The notes under the pieces were generated by a model, which made no database searches, was not told where the DNA came from, and saw only the letters and a list, made by a program, of their open reading frames with translations. Made by a program: the position numbers and the translations under genes. A stretch of 64,000 nucleotides of DNA, taken from a virus. Below are positions 40,828-49,430 of this stretch, in pieces (within the stretch, counting starts at the first letter, position 1; every line of letters begins with the position of its first letter). The stretch covers positions 1-64,000 of IMG/VR virus record IMGVR_UViG_3300023242_000001, one strand, 5' to 3'.

Positions 40828-41027
40828 GCAACCTCCTCGCCCTTCTCGACAAGGCCCCTGACCACACCTGGCTGATCCTCACCCTTGCCTGGATCGCCTT
40901 TGTCCTGGTGGTGGCGCTGGCCCACGACCTGCTCCACCAGCTTGTCTCGGCGGCTGCCAGCCGCCTGCGTTACGGGCCCATTTCACGCCCAGAAAAGAAC
41001 CCGGTACCTCCCCGCCCACCAGTGTAA
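40824..41027 (+). CDS. small membrane protein (67 aa)
   Basis: GTG start in a GTGA overlap; one strong hydrophobic segment (about 16-36) and a Pro-rich basic tail. Unknown function. Confidence 0.6.
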   Translation: MSNLLALLDKAPDHTWLILTLAWIAFVLVVALAHDLLHQLVSAAASRLRYGPISRPEKNPVPPRPPV

Positions 41028-41037
41028 GTGGCGGGAA

Positions 41038-41058
41038 AACAACAACAACAACAACAAC
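41038..41058 (+). repeat. AAC triplet repeat in a leader
   Basis: Seven AAC triplets just upstream of the excisionase-like gene. An unstructured A-rich leader could enhance translation or vary by slippage. Confidence 0.7.
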
Positions 41059-41076
41059 AAGAACGGAACACCCGTC

Positions 41077-41406
41077 ATGAACCAAGACATTTACACCACG
41101 CAAGAGCTTGCCGAGTTGCTCGGCTGCGCCACCACCACGATCGAGGAGCGCGCCCGCACAGGCGAACTGCCCGGCCTGAAGTTCGGGGACGGTGGCTGGG
41201 TCTTCCCCAGACTTGCCACCGTCGATGCGCTGAACGAGCGAGCCCGCATTGAGGCGGCGTTTCGCGCAGACGCGGCATCGAGCAGCCCTCGCCCGGTGCG
41301 GCTCGGTGGCCGCCCGGTGCTTGACCGCCCCGCCACAGCGCTCACCGAAGAAGTGGTCGCGCGTTTCTCTCGCTCACGGCCTCCGGTCCTCTGGAGCCAA
41401 TCATGA
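41077..41406 (+). CDS. excisionase-like helix-turn-helix protein (109 aa)
   Basis: Residues 5-45 read as a MerR/AlpA-type HTH (Y-T-T-Q-E-L-A-E-L-L-G-C...T-I-E-E-R-A-R-T-G-E-L-P), as in phage excisionases. The C-terminal part is Arg/Pro/Ser-rich. Proximity to the integrase supports a role in directing excision, but a general regulator is equally possible. The ATG at 41077 follows AAGAACGGA. Confidence 0.6.
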   Translation: MNQDIYTTQELAELLGCATTTIEERARTGELPGLKFGDGGWVFPRLATVDALNERARIEAAFRADAASSSPRPVRLGGRPVLDRPATALTEEVVARFSRSRPPVLWSQS

Positions 41407-41732
41407 GCGCGCCATTGGTTGAGGTCCGCGTGGGCGATCTGGTCGCCGCCATGCAGGCAAAGGCGGATCAGCTCGACAAGGAGTTTCGCGACGCCTGCGC
41501 GGCCGACGGGGTCGCGTGCCGCCGGCTGCGCAGGCTCGGCGCCATGTGGGCCAAGCTCACAGGCACCTGGCCCAACACCCACCGGGCGGTGGACGATCGC
41601 ATCGGCCTGCTGCTGGACGACCTGACCGAGTGGCAGCTGGTGTCCTTGTTGATGGGCCCCTGCGCCCGGGCCCAGGTTTCTCGCGCGCTGGTGGTTGAGC
41701 TGACAGAGCACTGGCCGGTGTCGCTGCCATGA
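41403..41732 (+). CDS. hypothetical phage protein (109 aa)
   Basis: All-helical, with two cysteines in D-A-C-A-A-D-G-V-A-C. ATGA overlap on both sides. Unrecognised. Confidence 0.65.
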   Translation: MSAPLVEVRVGDLVAAMQAKADQLDKEFRDACAADGVACRRLRRLGAMWAKLTGTWPNTHRAVDDRIGLLLDDLTEWQLVSLLMGPCARAQVSRALVVELTEHWPVSLP

Positions 41733-41971
41733 AGTGGAGCTGCAGACCCCCGACAGGGCCCCAGCCATGGGTCAAGTGGTTCGCCTGGCACCCTGTAGAC
41801 CAAGTGGCGCCCGGCGACAGAAATGATTGGGTCTGGCTGGAGTGGGTGGAGCGCCGAATGTACTACCCGTTCGAGAGCACGACCTCCTGGGCCTCATTTG
41901 TTTACCGCCGGCTGCCTGCAGTCACCGAGGCATCGCCGAGGCCAGCCGAGCGACAAGGTCCTCGCCCCTGA
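41729..41971 (+). CDS. hypothetical Trp-rich protein (80 aa)
   Basis: Trp-rich (K-W-F-A-W, W-V-W-L-E-W). The last 50 bases overlap the 3' end of the oppositely oriented integrase gene. Last gene of the rightward early block. Confidence 0.6.
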   Translation: MKWSCRPPTGPQPWVKWFAWHPVDQVAPGDRNDWVWLEWVERRMYYPFESTTSWASFVYRRLPAVTEASPRPAERQGPRP

Positions 41972-43058
41972 TCGAGGCGTAGCGCATAGCCATCCCCAGG
42001 TTGGCCCACCCCATGATCCTGCAGGTCTCGACGTCGCTGAACACCCAGCGCCCGTCGGGGCCTCGCAGCTCAAACCAGCGGCACGCTGCCTCGTGCCTCA
42101 GATCGTGCTCGGTGAAATCCTTCACCCCGGCATAGTCGAACAGCGTCGAGAACCTCGATGACAGATTCGACGTGGCCTTGCGCCGGCCCTCGGCGCTCCC
42201 GTCCCAGTACGGGAACAGCAGGCCCACCCTCCCATCACACCAGACAACGAGCCGCGCGCGCAGTGCCGGCTTTAGCGGCACCACTCGCGGCTTCGCGGCA
42301 CCCCGCCAACCCTTGGAACCAGAGACCCGCAGCACGCCAGCGACAAGGTCCACATCCCGCACATCCATCCGGTAGGCCTCGAACAGGCGCAGGCCGGTGT
42401 CGACGATCAGGTCGAACAGCAGCTCGAAGGCCGGGTCCACGGCCAGCGCGCGCTCGCGCCCCTGCGCCTTGCTCCCCGACAACGCCAACTTCACCGCCGA
42501 CTCCTCGGCCGCCAGCAGGCGCCGGTCCCGCGCCACATCGACCCTGGCCACCGGCGCGTCGCGCGCGCCGTAGGCGCTGTAGCCACGGGGCAGCAACCGA
42601 AACGGGTTCACCTGGTCGCGCCCGGTCGTGCGCCGGTGGTGCCAGTCCACCACGCGCGCCAGCGCGCCGACTCGTTTCCTGATGCTGCCGGGGGCAAGGT
42701 TGGCGTCGGCCTTCATGCCCTTCACCCACGCCTCGACCCATGCGTAAGTCGCATCGGCCAGGCTCATCTGGCCAAGCTCCTTGCGCACCGTGGGCAGCAG
42801 GTCGATATCGGACTGGCTGGGCGTGGCGTGGGTGATGTAGCCGTCGATGACCTTGACCAGCTTCGCGCTCATTGCCGGGCGCGCGGTGTCCTGCGCCATC
42901 TCCAGCGGCACGACGCCGCGCGCGAGCATGCCCTCCAGCTGCACACCGTAGGCATGCGCTTCGTCGTGCGTGTCGAACGTCCAGAAAAAAGGCTTGGGCA
43001 GCAGGGCGTGCTTGACGCGCAGCTGGAACCTGCCGGCTCGCGGCTGAATGCTGGCCAT
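41922..43058 (-). CDS. tyrosine integrase (378 aa)
   Basis: Integrates and excises phage DNA. N-terminal arm-binding part (1-60), SAM-like core-binding domain (about 70-145), catalytic domain with Arg224 (T-G-L-R), beta-hairpin lysines (249/257), H318-x2-R321 and nucleophile Tyr360. The usual second His is Trp351, a known substitution. On the opposite strand to its neighbours, with a tRNA-Cys fragment (attP candidate) about 860 bases upstream. Intact. Confidence 0.93.
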   Translation of the reverse strand: MASIQPRAGRFQLRVKHALLPKPFFWTFDTHDEAHAYGVQLEGMLARGVVPLEMAQDTARPAMSAKLVKVIDGYITHATPSQSDIDLLPTVRKELGQMSLADATYAWVEAWVKGMKADANLAPGSIRKRVGALARVVDWHHRRTTGRDQVNPFRLLPRGYSAYGARDAPVARVDVARDRRLLAAEESAVKLALSGSKAQGRERALAVDPAFELLFDLIVDTGLRLFEAYRMDVRDVDLVAGVLRVSGSKGWRGAAKPRVVPLKPALRARLVVWCDGRVGLLFPYWDGSAEGRRKATSNLSSRFSTLFDYAGVKDFTEHDLRHEAACRWFELRGPDGRWVFSDVETCRIMGWANLGMAMRYASIRGEDLVARLASAMPR

Positions 43059-43282
43059 GTCGGGCTCCTTGAGTGGGGTCCGATCGTACCCGAGCCGACG
43101 GACTCACAAAAAGTTACACAGAGCGGTGCCGACTCGCACCGACTTCTGGCATCTCCGCAGCGACTCCTGGCGAGCTTTGGCTCCCTGGGCTAGGTTCGCT
43201 CTGGCTCAGGGTCTTTACCAGTGGCAATTTGTCTGCAAGTCTGGTTCTCCACAAACGCCCCTCAAGAGGCATAGGAACCACA
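43059..43282. other. divergent intergenic region between integrase and homing endonuclease
   Basis: A 224-nt gap containing the upstream regions of two divergently transcribed genes. A GGTGC-CGACTC-GCACC inverted repeat (43125-43140) resembles the RAYT hairpins with a larger loop. No sigma-70 promoter is clear. Confidence 0.45.
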
Positions 43283-43897
43283 ATGAAAACAGAGCAGGCC
43301 ACGCCCGGCGAGCTAGCTGCGGCATTCCACTACAACCCCAGGACGGGCGTGATCACGAGGACTACAGGGGAGCGCAGGGGGCGCCCGGTGGGGTTTAAGA
43401 GCCCAAGAGGCTACCTAATTATCAAGTTCCAGGGCAAAGCCTACAGGCACCACCGCGTCGCCTGGGCGCTGGCACATGGCGATTGGCCAGTGCATGAGAT
43501 CGACCACATCAATGGTGTCAAGTCCGATAACCGCCTGATCAACCTGCGCGATGCCACACCGGCGGCCAACAGCCAGAACAAGCGTGAAGCCTACCGCAAC
43601 AGCCGCACCGGATCCCAGGGCGTGACCTTGATGGGTTACGGCGCCTTTCTCTCCCGCATCTTCCGAAACGGGAAGCGCATCTACATCGGCGTCTTCGACA
43701 CGCAGGAAGAAGCCGCAGCAGCCTACAGGGCCAAAAAGCTGGAACTGGATGGGCCAGACCCAACTGACCTTGACGGATCGGTGGGTCCGTCGAGCGGTAG
43801 CATGCTACCGTCTGGTACCGATTTGTGGCCTATTCCTAGCGAACTTTGGGGAATCAGCGAATCACCGCCAACTCCCCAACTCTCACTACATCCTTGA
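43283..43897 (+). CDS. HNH-AP2 homing endonuclease (204 aa)
   Basis: HNH part: H-R-V-A-W...E-I-D-H-I-N-G...D-N-R-L-I-N-L-R (about 52-95), followed by an AP2 DNA-binding domain (R-T-G-S-Q-G-V...I-Y-I-G-V-F-D-T-Q-E-E-A-A-A-A-Y). After about residue 160 the sequence becomes Ser/Pro-rich and is probably unselected read-through. Likely a mobile endonuclease gene sitting between integrase and attP. ATG at 43283 behind AGGAACC. Confidence 0.88.
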   Translation: MKTEQATPGELAAAFHYNPRTGVITRTTGERRGRPVGFKSPRGYLIIKFQGKAYRHHRVAWALAHGDWPVHEIDHINGVKSDNRLINLRDATPAANSQNKREAYRNSRTGSQGVTLMGYGAFLSRIFRNGKRIYIGVFDTQEEAAAAYRAKKLELDGPDPTDLDGSVGPSSGSMLPSGTDLWPIPSELWGISESPPTPQLSLHP

Positions 43898-43912
43898 TTT
43901 ACAAGGGAATTT

Positions 43913-43962
43913 TGGAGGCGCGACCCGGAGTCGAACCGGGCTAAAACGGATTTGCAATCCGT
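43913..43962 (-). other. 3' half of a tRNA-Cys gene, candidate attP core
   Basis: Read on the - strand this holds the anticodon stem-loop with GCA (anticodon at 43953-43955), a TTTAG variable loop, a full T-arm (43924-43940), the acceptor 3' strand and CCA (43913-43915). The acceptor 5' partner (GGCGCGA) and a proper D-arm are missing upstream, so it is not a working tRNA. Phages that integrate into tRNA genes carry just such a 3' copy to restore the gene. The position near int fits. Confidence 0.75.
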
Positions 43963-44041
43963 CGAGTCCAGTTGCAGCCCAGTAACGGCGCGGGTTCCAG
44001 CGGGTCGAGCCCCCTGCTACCGATGCGCTACTTTGGAGACG

Positions 44042-44479
44042 TCAAATCAGCGCCGGAATCAGCCCGGTGTCTTGCTTGACTTTGGGCAGCAGCGCCGCCA
44101 AGGCGGCAAGCTGAGCAGCCTGTTCCGGGGTGAGTCCACCGCCACCTCCCCCTCCCGAACCTGCAACCGTCGCAAACGCAGCAGATGTGGTCCGGTCCAC
44201 AAACACCCCGGCGGCTGGCACGATGGCTGCGCCGATGTTTCCCGTCACCGTGTAGTTGCCAGCGTTGGGGAAACTGAGCCGGTAGCCGTTGATGTAATCG
44301 ACCGCAGGGAAGAACGCACCGCCCCCCAGAGTCATGACCTTGTACGTGATGATCGGCGGGTACAAGATGCCCTCCGCGCTTTCCTCAAAATCGCGCAGGG
44401 TGGTAGCGTGGGCAACAATGTCGCCGATGCTGACCGTGGACAGCACCAGCCGGTTTTGCCAGTCGATGGAGATTGTCAT
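44042..44479 (-). CDS. phage structural protein with Gly linker (145 aa)
   Basis: Beta-rich N-terminal part (1-105), a run of seven glycines near residue 112, then a helical tail. Last gene of the leftward late operon and coupled to the previous one by ATGA overlap at 44479. Probably a small tail or receptor-binding component; not recognised. Confidence 0.65.
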   Translation of the reverse strand: MTISIDWQNRLVLSTVSIGDIVAHATTLRDFEESAEGILYPPIITYKVMTLGGGAFFPAVDYINGYRLSFPNAGNYTVTGNIGAAIVPAAGVFVDRTTSAAFATVAGSGGGGGGGLTPEQAAQLAALAALLPKVKQDTGLIPALI

Positions 44480-45912
44480 TACTCGTCGGCGGTGGCAATG
44501 GCGTTGGTGCCATTGGTTGCGCTGGACCCAGCGGTGAAGGTTGTCTCGAAAGGCTGGAGAGAGCCCCCGGTGCCGCCCTTGCGGACCTTGAGTCGCGCCG
44601 TGAAATCACTCAAGTAGGTGTAGCTCGCCGAACTCTCGGTAGCGTTGGTCACCACTTTGTCGAGGAACGGCACCCAGGCCGGAGAAGCGGCGGCATGGAC
44701 TTGCCCCCAGGTGCCGCTGATCGTGAAGGTGCGGGTCGCCACGTTCACGGCGGTGTACTCGTAGGGGATGCTGTTGACGCGGATGTAGCCGGTCGGCGGG
44801 GTGTCGGCCTTGACCGCTTGGGTGATCACGCATGTGTTGCCGCCAGCGGTTGTCGCGGCGCTCAGCGTGTATTCGTTTGTCAGAAAGCCAGTCCCCAAGT
44901 TGCGCCCGACCAGCACCCGAGCGCCGATCGTGAGGCCTCCGATGCTGATGCCAGCCACCACGGGGTTGGTGACGGTGGTGCCATCATGCGAGACCATCTG
45001 ATACCGCTGGAGGTCTGCCGCGCTGGCCCCCGCGACGTACCAGCCTTGCGCGACAAACCACTTCCCACCGGCAACGACGCCAAACGGCGCGGCCCCGTTG
45101 GGCGTGTACGCAGCTTCCAGCGCACGGTAGCGCCAGCCGGGGGTGCCGTTGATGGTGATGACGCTGGCCTCGTCGCAGATGGCTTGGCAATACTGCGCAA
45201 CCTCGGCAATCGTGCGCCCGCCGGAGAGCGTGATGGTGCCTTTGTAGAGCTTCGAGCCGCTGCCATCTCCCGTGTCCTGGTTCGTGTCGCCCGTGGCGAT
45301 CGTGACCCCCGTCAAAGCCAGGGCGTCCGCAAGACTCAGCGTGGTCCAGTCGGCGGTGGTCTGGGTCGAGATGGCCGCTGGCTGCTCGCCGCCAGCCACA
45401 AGGTTGGCGGCAAAGTCGCCATAGGTCTGGCCAAATTTGCGCGAGAACACCCGCACGTCCCCACTGTCGATCACGGCGGCCGCCTCTCTGCCCTTCACCA
45501 TGATCTGAATGTGCCCGTCTGGCCAGTAGGTCGTGAGCTTGGCGTTGTTCTGCACCACGTACATCGGAGACGCGGCCACCAGCGGAGAGCCGATGGTCTT
45601 CAGCCCGGTGTAGAGCGTGTCGGTGCCGGCCTGCTGGATCGAGCCGAAGTTGATGAACCGCGCCGCTGTGTCGTCGATGTTGTAGCCGTTCAGCAGGTTG
45701 AGCAGCATGGGCTTGATGGCCGAGCGCGGGCCGTCCAGCTTGGACGGGTTGGCCGTCAAGATGCTGAGGTTGTCGCCAGACGTGGAGACGCTGGCGTCGT
45801 CGGCCAGGTCTTGCAGCCACTCGTGGATTGCCAGGACGGAGTACACCGTCGTGCCAGAGGTGTGGCGAATGTCGCCGTTGAGCGCTACCGAGAAGTCGTC
45901 GCCGATGGCCAT
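44479..45912 (-). CDS. phage structural protein (477 aa)
   Basis: Starts M-A-I-G-D-D-F-S-V. Thr/Ser/Gly-rich beta-structured protein with repeated short strands, no enzymatic motif. Position after the fibre gene suggests a virion decoration or tail-tip role. ATGA overlap with the next gene. I cannot assign a family. Confidence 0.7.
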   Translation of the reverse strand: MAIGDDFSVALNGDIRHTSGTTVYSVLAIHEWLQDLADDASVSTSGDNLSILTANPSKLDGPRSAIKPMLLNLLNGYNIDDTAARFINFGSIQQAGTDTLYTGLKTIGSPLVAASPMYVVQNNAKLTTYWPDGHIQIMVKGREAAAVIDSGDVRVFSRKFGQTYGDFAANLVAGGEQPAAISTQTTADWTTLSLADALALTGVTIATGDTNQDTGDGSGSKLYKGTITLSGGRTIAEVAQYCQAICDEASVITINGTPGWRYRALEAAYTPNGAAPFGVVAGGKWFVAQGWYVAGASAADLQRYQMVSHDGTTVTNPVVAGISIGGLTIGARVLVGRNLGTGFLTNEYTLSAATTAGGNTCVITQAVKADTPPTGYIRVNSIPYEYTAVNVATRTFTISGTWGQVHAAASPAWVPFLDKVVTNATESSASYTYLSDFTARLKVRKGGTGGSLQPFETTFTAGSSATNGTNAIATADE

Positions 45913-45923
45913 GGTGTTCGTCC

Positions 45924-48680
45924 TTATTGATCGAGTTGTTGCAGCGCCACGGCACTGACGGTGGCGTCGGCCACGGGTGTGATCTGAGTTTGCCAGGGGA
46001 TGTAGAACGGCGCCGCGCTGGCCTTTCTGGCTTCGATGGACAGCGGGACAATTTGATCTGTGGAGAACAGCACGGTGCCTCCCACCTCGGCCTGATTGGC
46101 CACCACCAAGCCGTCAGAGATGCGCTTGGCCACGACGCGCGAGCCTGCAACCAGCCCGCTGATCGACACCGTGCCGGTGTCGAGCGGGTACAGGTTGCCC
46201 ACCTGGGCGGCCAGCGTCGATGTCGTGTCGCAGCGCACGTATGTGATCAGGTTCGCGTTGTTCGCGGTCACGCAGGTGATGCGGAATTTGAGCTTGTAGC
46301 CCACGCTTGGCAGGATGGTCTCAGCAGAGAGGTTCGCGGCGTTGAGCGTCTGCCAAGCGCCGTAACCTGAGCCGGTGTCAAGCTGGTACTCGAACAGGTG
46401 GTTGCCTGTGTTGGTGCCGGTGATGGTGGGCGCGATGTTGGCAAAACCGGTGGTCTGGAGCCTGCTCTCCTGCATCTCGCAAATGAAGAAGTCGTCAACC
46501 GTGGCGAGCGACAAGCCACCAGCAGAGGTGAAGCCCGAACCTGCGGAGAACAGGCGACTGGTGAATTGCAGGGTCTCGGCGGTGGGCTCGTTCAGCGCCA
46601 GCCACATGCGCCCCGTGGTGTCGGAATCAAAGGCCCCGCCGAAGTGGGTGCCGTAGACCGAGGCTTGCCCGGCGACGCCGTTACGCCCGCCGCCGCCACG
46701 CACAAGACAGTTCAGCGCGGCCACGTTCATCAGGTCGGTGAAGTCGCCGTAAACGTCCTCCAGCAGAATGTTCTTGGACGAGTTGGTCAACAGGTGCGCG
46801 CCAGTGCGGGTCGGCTGCATGTAGCACCGCTGCACCTTCACATCGACGTTGTTGCCGCCGTCGGAGTAGATGCAGTTCGAGAAGTTGGCAGAGCCGCCGT
46901 CGAGGATCGCGTCACGCGCTCCCAGGTTGCGGATTTTGATGTTCGATGAGGCCGCGCAAGAGACCAAGCCGTTGTAGGGGTGCGCGTTGGCGATCGCGCC
47001 CTTGAACCCAAAGCTGGTGCCGTCAATCACAACCCCCACGCAACTGTTGCTGATGGTGAAGGTGAACAGGCCAGTGGTCGCGTTGGTCGCGCCGACATAA
47101 CGGTCGCAGTGGTCGTAGCGCAGGAAGTTGATGTTGAACGACGTGTTGATGTTGTTCGTTGCGTTCAGAGCGCCGCAATCAGCCACCGTGATGTCCGAGC
47201 TTTGGCTGATGGCAATGGCATATCTGGTTGCTGAGCGGGCATAGGTCCACACGCCGAAACGGCAAGCAGAAAAGGTTTGCCCGATGCAGAAATTGACGTT
47301 GACCTGACTGAGGGCGTTTGCAAACCCGGCCCCGATCCATGAGTAGATTTCACCACCCGAGAAACAGGAGGTCAGGGTGAGGTTGGCAGAGCTGAGGCCC
47401 GCGCTGGTGCCCGTGCCACCGTCGCTCAATTCCAATGGCGACGCGCACTCGGAAATCGCAATGCTGTCGTGGGTTGCAACGTGGCGCAGATACACCCCAA
47501 ACGGCTGGCTGAACGACAGGAACCAGTCGCCAAAGGTGAACTCCATGTCGATCACGCCTGCGTTCGTGGTCGTGAAGTCGGGTCGCGTGGCCAATGTTGG
47601 GTGCGGGATGGCGTTGGTCGCCCGCGCGCCGGTGGTGCATTGGCGCAGCAGCACGTTCGGGATTCTGATCTTGCGTGCCGCAGCAGGCACAAAGCCCACC
47701 GCTGTGGTGCCGTTGTGCCCGATGGTGATGGACGCATCGGTGTTCATCAGCACGACTTTGCTTCGGACATCTGTGCCGAAGTTGGTGGTGGTCATCCCAG
47801 CGGCGTAGAGGGCCGAGTAGAAGTCGTAAGACTCGATGTTGCAGTCGCCGCCCGCGCCCGAGCCGGGCAGGAACACCGTGAAGGCGTCAGCCGTCACCGA
47901 CCGAATGCGGTAGGTGTGGTGCTCCGTGTCCTGCGCGCCGCCAGTGGTGAAGTTCAGGTCTACCTCATTGCCGACCACAAACACATGTGCCGGGAAGGCC
48001 ACGGTCACGACCCCGGCGGCCCAGGTGTAGGTGGCTGCGCCGCCTGTGCCGTCTTGAATCCAGACACCAGGGCTGTACCCCGTCGTGCTGCCCATGTTCG
48101 GGATCAGCACGTTCTGGTTTGCCGAGCCCGTGGTGTTCGCCAGATAGAACCAGTCGCCGCGTGTCTTGAATCTGCCAAGCCTGGGGATGTTGAAGTTCGC
48201 CAACTGCTGCGCCACTACTTCGACCCAGCCGGTCACATCAGGGCTTGCAGCGGTGGCCCCGATGCCGGTGAGTGCGCCAGCGGTGAACGGGCCGCCTGTG
48301 ACTTCGCGGAACTTGAGGTAGCCGGTCGCAGGCATGGCAGCGCCCACCGCAGAGGGTGCGCCGTTGACGGTCGCCCAGACGCCAAGCAGGTAAGCGCTGA
48401 CAGCCCCTCTTGTGACTGTGGTGCCGATGGCGGGCACGTTGCCGCTACCACTTGTGTAAGGCATCCAGCGAACCGCTGTTGCGTCAACAAAAAACTCACC
48501 ACCCAGAGTGGACGATATTACTGAGTTGCCGCCCAAACACCCTGTCAGGGCGGCTGGTGCGTTTGCGTGCCAGCGTGTGTCTGTGCGGATCGTGAGCGAG
48601 CCGCCGTTTAGAGTCATGGTCTCGCCCGCTGTGCGGGCTATGCCGCCGTCGAGGAATTCCGGTGTGGTGATTACTGCCAT
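45924..48680 (-). CDS. large beta-helix structural/fibre-type protein (918 aa)
   Basis: Extensive Asn/Ser/Thr/Gly repeats in the middle (about 370-680) with the periodic short strands of a right-handed parallel beta-helix, as in tail spikes and fibres. N-terminal 1-180 probably attaches to the virion; C-terminal ~170 residues look like a separate beta-sandwich. Could bind or degrade surface sugars; no catalytic residues can be picked out. Confidence 0.7.
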   Translation of the reverse strand: MAVITTPEFLDGGIARTAGETMTLNGGSLTIRTDTRWHANAPAALTGCLGGNSVISSTLGGEFFVDATAVRWMPYTSGSGNVPAIGTTVTRGAVSAYLLGVWATVNGAPSAVGAAMPATGYLKFREVTGGPFTAGALTGIGATAASPDVTGWVEVVAQQLANFNIPRLGRFKTRGDWFYLANTTGSANQNVLIPNMGSTTGYSPGVWIQDGTGGAATYTWAAGVVTVAFPAHVFVVGNEVDLNFTTGGAQDTEHHTYRIRSVTADAFTVFLPGSGAGGDCNIESYDFYSALYAAGMTTTNFGTDVRSKVVLMNTDASITIGHNGTTAVGFVPAAARKIRIPNVLLRQCTTGARATNAIPHPTLATRPDFTTTNAGVIDMEFTFGDWFLSFSQPFGVYLRHVATHDSIAISECASPLELSDGGTGTSAGLSSANLTLTSCFSGGEIYSWIGAGFANALSQVNVNFCIGQTFSACRFGVWTYARSATRYAIAISQSSDITVADCGALNATNNINTSFNINFLRYDHCDRYVGATNATTGLFTFTISNSCVGVVIDGTSFGFKGAIANAHPYNGLVSCAASSNIKIRNLGARDAILDGGSANFSNCIYSDGGNNVDVKVQRCYMQPTRTGAHLLTNSSKNILLEDVYGDFTDLMNVAALNCLVRGGGGRNGVAGQASVYGTHFGGAFDSDTTGRMWLALNEPTAETLQFTSRLFSAGSGFTSAGGLSLATVDDFFICEMQESRLQTTGFANIAPTITGTNTGNHLFEYQLDTGSGYGAWQTLNAANLSAETILPSVGYKLKFRITCVTANNANLITYVRCDTTSTLAAQVGNLYPLDTGTVSISGLVAGSRVVAKRISDGLVVANQAEVGGTVLFSTDQIVPLSIEARKASAAPFYIPWQTQITPVADATVSAVALQQLDQ

Positions 48681-48681
48681 G

Positions 48682-49113
48682 TCAGATCACCGACTCGGTT
48701 ATCCCGGCAAGGGTGCCGTCGGGGTTGTACGCAAGGTCTGCGCGCTGTGTGAGCTGGCCCGGTGTGAGGCGGTCCACGCGGGTGAGCTGCTCGCCGGTGT
48801 AGGTCATGGTCTTGCTGCTGCCATCGGCGTAGGTGACGGCGGCGAGCTTGCCTGCGGCCCAGGTGAGCGTGCGGGTGGTGGGCGGTGTGGCGGTGCCTGA
48901 GCCGGTACCGGGTGGGCCAATGAGCACAGGCAGCAGTGCGGCGTCCAAAGCTTGGGGCTGGCGCAACACAAGGTTGATCGCCGGGCGCTCGGCGAGCAGG
49001 GTCACGTCGAGCGTGCCCTGCCCCGAAAAGGCCAGGGCCAGGGGTGGTGTCGCGGCGGCCAGCGACACAGCCAGCGCGGGCACCTGCACAAGGGTCAGGC
49101 GGAGCTCTGTCAC
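48682..49113 (-). CDS. hypothetical late protein with YD-like strands (143 aa)
   Basis: C-terminal half has L-A-A-V-T-Y-A-D-G-S-S-K-T-M-T-Y and L-A-Y-N-P-D-G-T-L-A-G-I, like short YD repeats of Rhs-type proteins; N-terminal half is Ala/Leu-rich. Four-base overlap with the upstream gene. Probably a tail accessory protein. Confidence 0.6.
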   Translation of the reverse strand: MTELRLTLVQVPALAVSLAAATPPLALAFSGQGTLDVTLLAERPAINLVLRQPQALDAALLPVLIGPPGTGSGTATPPTTRTLTWAAGKLAAVTYADGSSKTMTYTGEQLTRVDRLTPGQLTQRADLAYNPDGTLAGITESVI

Positions 49114-49430
49114 TGCGTCACGTCCTGAACAACGGGCACGCGCGCGGTTGTGGTGCTCATCACTTCGCCGTCTGACGTGCGGGTGAACCGCACATCGATC
49201 TCAAGCTCCCCGGGCGCCCACCCCGAGGTGTTGGCCACCCGCACCTTCAGGTTGCGGGTCGTGAGCGGGTTGAGCCACTCGCAGGTGGCCTCGGAAACGA
49301 GGGCGCCAGCCAAATTGCGCAGCTGCGACCTGACCACCCAGCCAACAAAGAAGCCATCCCCGTACTCAGGGGGGATGGCGAGGAGTCGGGAAAACGTGTC
49401 ACCGACTTTGTGGCCCGGTTTGAGGCTCAT
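49110..49430 (-). CDS. hypothetical late protein (106 aa)
   Basis: Beta-rich; G-W-A-P-G-E-L-E-I-D-V-R-F-T and a Thr-rich end. Overlaps the end of the Rz-like gene by 32 bases. Unrecognised. Confidence 0.6.
   Translation of the reverse strand: MSLKPGHKVGDTFSRLLAIPPEYGDGFFVGWVVRSQLRNLAGALVSEATCEWLNPLTTRNLKVRVANTSGWAPGELEIDVRFTRTSDGEVMSTTTARVPVVQDVTQ

Noticed and set aside
43913-43984. Functional tRNA-Cys gene
   Set aside because: Acceptor 5' strand and D-arm are missing.
45924-48680. Diversity-generating retroelement target
   Set aside because: No reverse transcriptase or template repeat is visible.
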